This document shows positions 7,065 to 10,925 of a stretch of DNA of 10,925 bases, one piece after another. The notes under the pieces were generated by a model. The model did not search any database and was not told the origin of the DNA. It was given only the letters and a program-made list of their open reading frames with translations. This DNA is from Cyanobacteria bacterium NC_groundwater_1444_Ag_S-0.65um_54_12. GTDB taxonomy: Bacteria; Cyanobacteriota; Sericytochromatia; S15B-MN24; VGJW01. The stretch's first letter is position 1. The number at the start of each line of letters is the position of its first letter. The translations under genes were made by a program, and so were the position numbers. Location of the stretch: the NCBI GenBank assembly GCA_016267585.1, contig JACQUT010000124.1:1-10925 (forward strand), given 5' to 3'.

Positions 7065-7424
7065 CTACAACAGCACCGCAATAGCCTCGTGTATGGTGTC
7101 GAAGGAACGGAATAAGCTGCCAAAATCGAAGAGATCGAAAGTATCTTTGATAGAATGGTCCACTCCTACCAAGATAATCTCACCGCCCTGTTGTTTAGCC
7201 AGGCCATGGGCCACCACCAGCACGCCCATGCCGGCACTGCTGACAAAGCTCACTTTCGTAAAATCCAGCACCAGTGAACGGCGGCCTTCCAGCGCCGCAT
7301 TGATCTTCACTTCGAAATCAGCTACGGTCGCTGCCGTTATGACTCCCTGCGCACGTACCACGGCAAAGGTGGAATAAGCTTCCACGGCTAACGATAGACC
7401 GGCGGCGGGCAGACTGTTAGACAT
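7065..7424 (-). CDS. STAS-domain anti-sigma-factor antagonist
   Basis: A 119-residue single STAS domain, the usual length of SpoIIAA/RsbV-type proteins. The core LDFTKVSFVSSAGMGVL (about 53-69) aligns with the phosphorylation loop of SpoIIAA, with S63 as the likely phospho-serine (S62 as alternative). In the known partner-switch scheme an anti-sigma kinase phosphorylates this Ser, and a PP2C phosphatase removes the phosphate so the antagonist can bind the kinase and release its target. The gene starts 12 nt after the stop of such a phosphatase, so the two are almost surely cotranscribed and functionally paired. No strong ribosome-binding site is visible; the short gap contains the palindrome GCAATTGC (7426-7433), and coupling to the phosphatase gene is likely. 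Its stop lies 15 bp from the stop of the convergent receptor gene. Confidence 0.88.
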   Translation of the reverse strand: MSNSLPAAGLSLAVEAYSTFAVVRAQGVITAATVADFEVKINAALEGRRSLVLDFTKVSFVSSAGMGVLVVAHGLAKQQGGEIILVGVDHSIKDTFDLFDFGSLFRSFDTIHEAIAVLL

Positions 7425-7436
7425 AGCAATTGCAGT

Positions 7437-9752
7437 CTAGCATACCTTTCGTATGACAACGATGGTGCGGTCGTCAAAAGGCTCGGCACCACTGCAGAAA
7501 GCCGCTAGCTCTGCCAAGAAGGCTGCCACCTGATCTCGTGCTGCTAAAGCTGTCAGCTTGGCAGCTAGCGCTTGCAGTCGCTCTCTACCGAAGACCTCGC
7601 CTTGCAAGTTCTGGGCATCGGCCCAGCCATCGGAGCAAAACACCAGGGTATCCCCTGCATGGAGGGTGATTTCCGCTTCCCGGTAACGGTAGCTAGCAAC
7701 CAAGCCGGCAGGCATACCTACCGCCTCCACCGGAACACCGTTGCGCAAGAGTTTTGGCATGCCGGCGTTGGTCAGTTTAAGTCGATCGCCTTCGTAAACG
7801 GCATAACAGGAAGCTACGAAAGTGCCATGTCCCGATCCATGTTCACAAACATACTCGTTGAAACGCTCGATCACCAGCCGGGGAGAGAGACTGTCTTTAG
7901 CACCGGTGCGAAAGAGCGCAAGTGTGCTAGACATCAGCAGTGCCGCTGGTATACCTTTGCCCGAGACATCGCCTATCAAGATCCCCAGACGTTCACCTGG
8001 CAGTGACAGCACATCGTAGAAATCTCCGCCCACCTGACCGGCGGGCAGGCTGGCGGCAGCTACTTCCAGTCCGGGTATTTCCGGCAAGCGCTTGGGCAGC
8101 AAGCCTTCTTGCACCGAGCGAGCCAGGGCTAGCTCGTGCTTGAGTTTTTCTTGCTCGGCCACTTCGGCGAAGAGCCGAGCATTTTCCAGGGTGACGGCGA
8201 GCTGGTGGCCGAGGTGCTGGACCAGTTCGCGATCTTCTGGCAGGTAGGGTTCCTCGGAACGCTTGGGTCCCAGGGCTATCGCCTCGACTTCGCGGCGCTG
8301 TAGCTTGATCAGTGTGGCACCACCGGTTACCAACCGGGCGCTACCCGGGGTGAGCACGGTGACGTGAGCTGGCTGCAGGGCACCGCTGATCACTTCTTGA
8401 AAAAGTGCTATCGCCTTCGGCGCATCGACGATTTCGCGGATGCGGTCGTTGAATTCGAGCGCCAGAGCCCGGAAGTCGTAAGGGATGCGATGAAAGGCTC
8501 GATTGACCAGTACTTGTATGCGTTCGCGCAGTGGTCCGAAGAACAGGGTGATACCGGCGGTAGCCAGGACTTCCGGCAATGCCGATTTGCCCAGCAATGG
8601 CTCGGCCAATAGCCGGGCGCCGGCCGAGAGCGCCATGAAGGCGATCGCCAGCACTGCTGTGACCGTCCCGTAGATCAGTGACTGCCGGATGACCAGCTCG
8701 ATGTCGAAGAGCCGGTGGCGGGCGATCGCGTAGGCAATAGCCAGGGGGAAGATCAAGAATGCTAACATGGTTATCAGCTCTAGCACGAGCGGATAAGTGT
8801 TACCCGTGAAACTGGCAGGGAATGCCACGCAGAGACCAAAAATCGCATAAGGTCCATAACCCAGAACCGCTCCGCCCAGGGTAATCTTTGCCTGGGCTTG
8901 CACCACCCTGCTCGCTGCGGTGCGACAACGGTGATAGGCGAGCAGCAATAAGATTATCAAGGCAAAGGTGGCATAGATCAGCGTAGCTCCGGAAAGTTCG
9001 CGGTAAATGAAGACGTTCGATATACCAAGCCAGCGTCGCGCGGCAGGTACTTCTGCTATCAGACCCAATGCCAGCATGGCGAAAGCTGGTAGATATGGCA
9101 CTTTTACCGTCCAAGGGTGACGCTTGACCAGTGTCAACACCGTCGGGAATATTAGCGCCAGCTCTATGCCAGCCGCACCAACGAAGGGTTTCGGCAGGAA
9201 ACTGCACCATGAGGGGAGAGCATGAGTAAGATCGCTACAAGCTACGAGACTGATCATGGCAGACAGCGCGCCGGTTACCCGCAGATGAACGCGCGCTGCC
9301 CGATTGCTCGGTGCCCAAAGAAAGGCGAATCCGCCTACCAGTAGATGGCCCAGCGCTATGAATAGCAGGGGTAATGCATTGTTTACCCAAAGGCGCCAGT
9401 CAAATTTCTGCACCGGTACGCCACTGGTTACGATTTGACCGTTGGGATGTTGGCTCTTGACTAGCAGATTTTCGCCTACCACATGGCGGTGCAGAAGTGT
9501 GACGAATTGTTCGCTATTAGCTAGCGGTTGTCCGTCTACTGCCAGCAAGCGATCGTAAGGTTGTAACTCGCCAGTTTGTGCACCGGTTAAGATCGAAAGC
9601 ACATAAGGGGCCGAGTGCAGTAAGGTGAAACCAGCAGTACGAGTATCAAGGGCTTGCAGCGTTGAAACAAGTGAAAACAACCATAAGACAGCCAAGGCAG
9701 CCAACAAAACACCATGGGCTACCATGGTGTTTTTCTCTTTTTGCTGGGACAC
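7437..9752 (-). CDS. Membrane PP2C/SpoIIE-family serine phosphatase with PDZ-like, multi-TM and GAF-like regions
   Basis: A 771-residue sensor phosphatase. Order: TM1 (about 13-33); an extracytoplasmic PDZ-like domain (about 36-118) with GELQPYDRLLAVDGQPL; a run of about eight TM helices (125-405), including the RHRLFDIELVIRQSLIYG motif often seen in multi-TM sensors; a GAF-like region (about 435-525); a short coiled linker ending in LARSVQEGLLP; and a PP2C/SpoIIE domain (about 550-770). The metal-binding motifs are intact: GGDFYD (575-580), GDVSGKG (594-600), SDG (707-709) and FDDRT (759-763). It should dephosphorylate the STAS protein encoded 12 nt downstream in response to an envelope or small-ligand signal. 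Start is GTG 9752 or ATG 9725 (residue 10); neither has a strong Shine-Dalgarno, though AAAGAG lies near the second. The partner kinase is not in this window. Confidence 0.88.
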   Translation of the reverse strand: MSQQKEKNTMVAHGVLLAALAVLWLFSLVSTLQALDTRTAGFTLLHSAPYVLSILTGAQTGELQPYDRLLAVDGQPLANSEQFVTLLHRHVVGENLLVKSQHPNGQIVTSGVPVQKFDWRLWVNNALPLLFIALGHLLVGGFAFLWAPSNRAARVHLRVTGALSAMISLVACSDLTHALPSWCSFLPKPFVGAAGIELALIFPTVLTLVKRHPWTVKVPYLPAFAMLALGLIAEVPAARRWLGISNVFIYRELSGATLIYATFALIILLLLAYHRCRTAASRVVQAQAKITLGGAVLGYGPYAIFGLCVAFPASFTGNTYPLVLELITMLAFLIFPLAIAYAIARHRLFDIELVIRQSLIYGTVTAVLAIAFMALSAGARLLAEPLLGKSALPEVLATAGITLFFGPLRERIQVLVNRAFHRIPYDFRALALEFNDRIREIVDAPKAIALFQEVISGALQPAHVTVLTPGSARLVTGGATLIKLQRREVEAIALGPKRSEEPYLPEDRELVQHLGHQLAVTLENARLFAEVAEQEKLKHELALARSVQEGLLPKRLPEIPGLEVAAASLPAGQVGGDFYDVLSLPGERLGILIGDVSGKGIPAALLMSSTLALFRTGAKDSLSPRLVIERFNEYVCEHGSGHGTFVASCYAVYEGDRLKLTNAGMPKLLRNGVPVEAVGMPAGLVASYRYREAEITLHAGDTLVFCSDGWADAQNLQGEVFGRERLQALAAKLTALAARDQVAAFLAELAAFCSGAEPFDDRTIVVIRKVC
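9706..9733. promoter_or_regulatory. Perfect 12-bp hairpin at the 5' end of the phosphatase gene
   Basis: Arms 9706-9717 (AAAACACCATGG) and 9722-9733 (its exact complement) surround a 4-nt loop (GCTA). In the minus-strand mRNA it lies about 20 nt after the GTG start and contains the in-frame ATG 9725. It could limit initiation from that ATG or act as an early pause. On the plus strand it is followed by a T-rich run (9729-9740), which resembles an intrinsic terminator against antisense transcription. The hairpin is directly visible; its function is inference. Confidence 0.5.
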
Positions 9753-9850
9753 TTCGTTATATCGGTTATCTACTAGGGACTGCCGCCTATCTCCTAATTA
9801 CCACGTACCGAGTGCTGCGTACCATTCCTGCTACCTGGCAAATTCCCTTG

Positions 9851-9879
9851 TTGACGCTAGACCTGATGAGATATATAGA
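9851..9879 (+). promoter_or_regulatory. Sigma70-like promoter for vapBC
   Basis: A -35 box TTGACG (9851-9856, 5 of 6 to consensus) and a -10 box TATAGA (9874-9879, 4 of 6) are separated by 17 nt. The vapB start is 25 nt past the -10. Between and after them is the AT-rich palindromic region expected for autoregulation. Confidence 0.55.
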
Positions 9880-9893
9880 TTGATATCTATCAA
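9880..9893. promoter_or_regulatory. Palindromic candidate operator for VapBC autoregulation
   Basis: TTGATATCTATCAA is a perfect 6+6 inverted repeat with a 2-nt centre. It begins at the last base of the -10 region and ends inside the ribosome-binding site. A second, overlapping inverted repeat (ATAGAT 9875-9880, ATCTAT 9885-9890) shares it. VapB antitoxins of the AbrB-fold type are known to bind inverted repeats in their own promoter, alone or with VapC; the site assignment here is inference. Confidence 0.5.
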
Positions 9894-9897
9894 GGAG
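9892..9897 (+). promoter_or_regulatory. Ribosome-binding site of vapB
   Basis: AAGGAG 6 nt before ATG 9904, the strongest such site in the window. It selects 9904 over any upstream in-frame start and overlaps the candidate operator by two bases. Confidence 0.75.
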
Positions 9898-9903
9898 CCA
9901 CAG

Positions 9904-10137
9904 ATGAAATCAAAGCGTGCGAAGGTGTTCTGGAGTGGCAGGAGCCAAGCAGTACGACTTCCGAAGGAGTTTCGCTTTTCGAGCGATGCCGTGCTGGTAC
10001 GGAGCGAGGGAAATACCGTGATACTGGAGCCAGTTGACGATTGGCCAGAAGGCTATGTCGAGTCATTCTCGGGCATTCCGGCGGATTTTGTCCGACCACC
10101 GCAGGGAGCGGACGAATGTCAGGAGCGCTTCGGTTGA
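9904..10137 (+). CDS. vapB: VapB/VagC-type antitoxin
   Basis: A 77-residue antitoxin with a swapped-hairpin AbrB/SpoVT-type DNA-binding N-terminus. The run KVFWSGRSQAVRLPKEFRF (residues 7-25) is the hallmark of VagC/VapB antitoxins, followed by a strand-rich VILEPVDDWP (39-48) and an acidic, Phe/Tyr-containing tail that in this family wraps the toxin. The start at 9904 has a strong ribosome-binding site; reading further upstream would run through the promoter region. Its stop overlaps the vapC start region, so the two are translationally coupled. It is expected to neutralise VapC and repress its own promoter through the palindrome just upstream. Confidence 0.92.
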   Translation: MKSKRAKVFWSGRSQAVRLPKEFRFSSDAVLVRSEGNTVILEPVDDWPEGYVESFSGIPADFVRPPQGADECQERFG

Positions 10138-10535
10138 AATTTCTTCTCGATACGGACACCTGTATCTATGCTCTCAAGCAGCATCCTTTGGTCTTACAGC
10201 GCATGTTAGCCGAGAGCCGTGCGGATGTTGCCATAAGTGCGATCACTGAGGCTGAACTGCGTACCGGTGCTGCCAAGAGTTCGTCTCCCCGCAAGACAAT
10301 GGCCTTGGTCGAGGCTTTTTTTCGACCACTCATCACTATCGACTTCACTTCCAGCGACGCCAGCGCGTATTCGCTGGTCAGAGCGGAACTGGAGCATGCA
10401 GTGACACCTATTGGGTCGCTCGATACCCTGATTGCCGGGCAAGCCGTTGGCAGAAAGCTCGTGCTGGTTTCTAATAACGAACGCGAGTTTGGCCGCGTCA
10501 AGGGTCTCATGTTGGCGAATTGGACCAAAGCTTGA
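10116..10535 (+). CDS. vapC: VapC PIN-domain ribonuclease toxin
   Basis: A PIN-domain endoribonuclease toxin, 139 residues from ATG 10116 or 133 from TTG 10134. Both starts have a usable ribosome-binding site (GGAG 10105-10108; AGGAG 10121-10125), and both overlap vapB (22 nt or 4 nt). The TTG start gives the more typical family N-terminus, MKFLLDTDT. Counting from 10116, the acidic catalytic set is D12 (LLDTDTCIY), E47 (ITEAELRTG) and D103 (IGSLDTLIAG), followed by the SNNEREFGRVKGL motif near 119-131 that closes the active site. Length and motifs are complete, so the toxin looks functional. Known VapC proteins cleave tRNA or rRNA; the exact target cannot be read from sequence. Confidence 0.92.
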   Translation: MSGALRLKFLLDTDTCIYALKQHPLVLQRMLAESRADVAISAITEAELRTGAAKSSSPRKTMALVEAFFRPLITIDFTSSDASAYSLVRAELEHAVTPIGSLDTLIAGQAVGRKLVLVSNNEREFGRVKGLMLANWTKA

Positions 10536-10558
10536 GCGTGGCCATTCGGCGCCTTTCT

Positions 10559-10925
10559 TTAATTTAACCGCAGCAACTGAGTGGCGTGTGTGCGATAAAA
10601 ACAAGTTATTCCGATTGCTTTCAAGAAATCCGCGTCATGAGAGATCACAATCATGGCGCCAGGATATTCTCCAAGAATTTGAATAATATGATTGCGGGTC
10701 TCAAGATCAAGGTTGTTGGTAATTTCATCCAGCAGGAGCAGCTTAGGGGTCTTGGCAGCAATCTGTGCCAAGCTGAGACGTGCTCTTTCACCGCCTGATA
10801 ATTTTGAAACCGGAGCATTTATTTCTTCGTTTTTACGGAACAAAAAATCGTTGAGATGTCGTCTGATTTCGACATACGGCCAGGTAGGTACCAAATCATG
10901 GATTGTTTCCAGTACGGTCCTATCA
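10559..10925 (-). CDS. ABC-F family ATPase, C-terminal part (truncated by window edge)
   Basis: The last 120 or so codons of an ABC-F ATP-binding protein. The gene runs off the right edge, so its start and first ATPase domain are not visible. The second nucleotide-binding domain shows the signature LSGGERARLSL, Walker B LLLLDE directly followed by ITNNLD (the ABC-F DEPTNHLD position) and the H-loop VISHD. ABC-F proteins are soluble, lack membrane segments, and act on ribosomes in translation control or antibiotic protection. The stop is 23 bp from the vapC stop, in convergent orientation. The stretch is visibly richer in A and T than the rest of the window, which suggests a different origin. 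Housekeeping versus resistance subfamily cannot be decided from this fragment. Confidence 0.88.
   Translation of the reverse strand, partial: DRTVLETIHDLVPTWPYVEIRRHLNDFLFRKNEEINAPVSKLSGGERARLSLAQIAAKTPKLLLLDEITNNLDLETRNHIIQILGEYPGAMIVISHDADFLKAIGITCFYRTHATQLLRLN

Noticed and set aside
9756..9784. Promoter for the phosphatase gene (TATAAC on the minus strand at 9761-9756)
   Set aside because: The -10 is plausible, but the hexamer at -35 spacing (GGCAGT) shows almost no match, and it sits only 4 nt from the GTG start. It would make sense only if ATG 9725 is the real start; support is too thin.
9791..9840. Short direct repeat CGTACC (twice, 8 nt apart) in the divergent region as an iteron or binding site
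   Set aside because: Two copies of six bases without symmetry or promoter alignment are compatible with chance.
9625..9903. A longer vapB reading frame beginning far upstream
   Set aside because: It would run antisense through the phosphatase start and through the vapB promoter and operator; ATG 9904 has the strong ribosome-binding site and the conserved family N-terminus.
10536..10558. Possible terminator between vapC and the ABC-F gene
   Set aside because: Only about 3 bp (GCC/GGC) pair before a mismatch, so the stem is too weak despite the following T-rich CTTTCTTT.

Overview
The window reads as a stretch of a Gram-negative chromosome. It encodes a lipoprotein, a TonB-ExbB-ExbD energy-coupling complex and an outer-membrane TonB-dependent receptor, all of which need a two-membrane envelope. 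Most of it looks moderately GC-rich, and the hexamer CGATCG is clearly over-represented. The taxon cannot be fixed from sequence reading alone; a proteobacterium or another diderm lineage is plausible.

Positions 45-7049, plus strand: a compact cluster of an EF-hand lipoprotein, an OmpR-type response regulator, its sensor histidine kinase, ExbB, ExbD, TonB and a TonB-dependent receptor. From the regulator onward the genes overlap or nearly touch, and several start with GTG or TTG, so they are almost certainly one operon. The layout suggests a self-contained module: a periplasmic Ca-binding lipoprotein and a two-component system sense something, and a dedicated TonB machine with one receptor imports it. 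The substrate is unknown. Between the lipoprotein and the regulator sits a 192-bp element with perfect 15-bp terminal inverted repeats and a perfect 8-bp target duplication (AAGCTAAG). It contains no credible gene and looks like a non-autonomous IS66-type miniature element that split the original operon.

Positions 7065-9752, minus strand, convergent with the receptor gene: a partner-switching pair. A large membrane PP2C/SpoIIE phosphatase (PDZ-like domain, multi-TM region, GAF-like domain, phosphatase) is followed 12 nt later by a small STAS anti-sigma-factor antagonist. The cognate anti-sigma kinase is not present. The 5' end of the phosphatase gene carries a perfect 12-bp hairpin that buries its second candidate start codon.

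Positions 9851-10535, plus strand: a vapBC (VagC/VagD type) toxin-antitoxin pair with a recognisable promoter and a palindromic candidate operator overlapping the vapB ribosome-binding site. Positions 10559-10925, minus strand: the C-terminal end of an ABC-F ATPase gene, more AT-rich than the rest and cut by the window edge.

There is no gene-free stretch longer than 300 bases. The longest gaps are 582-810 (the miniature element) and 9753-9903 (the divergent control region before vapB).
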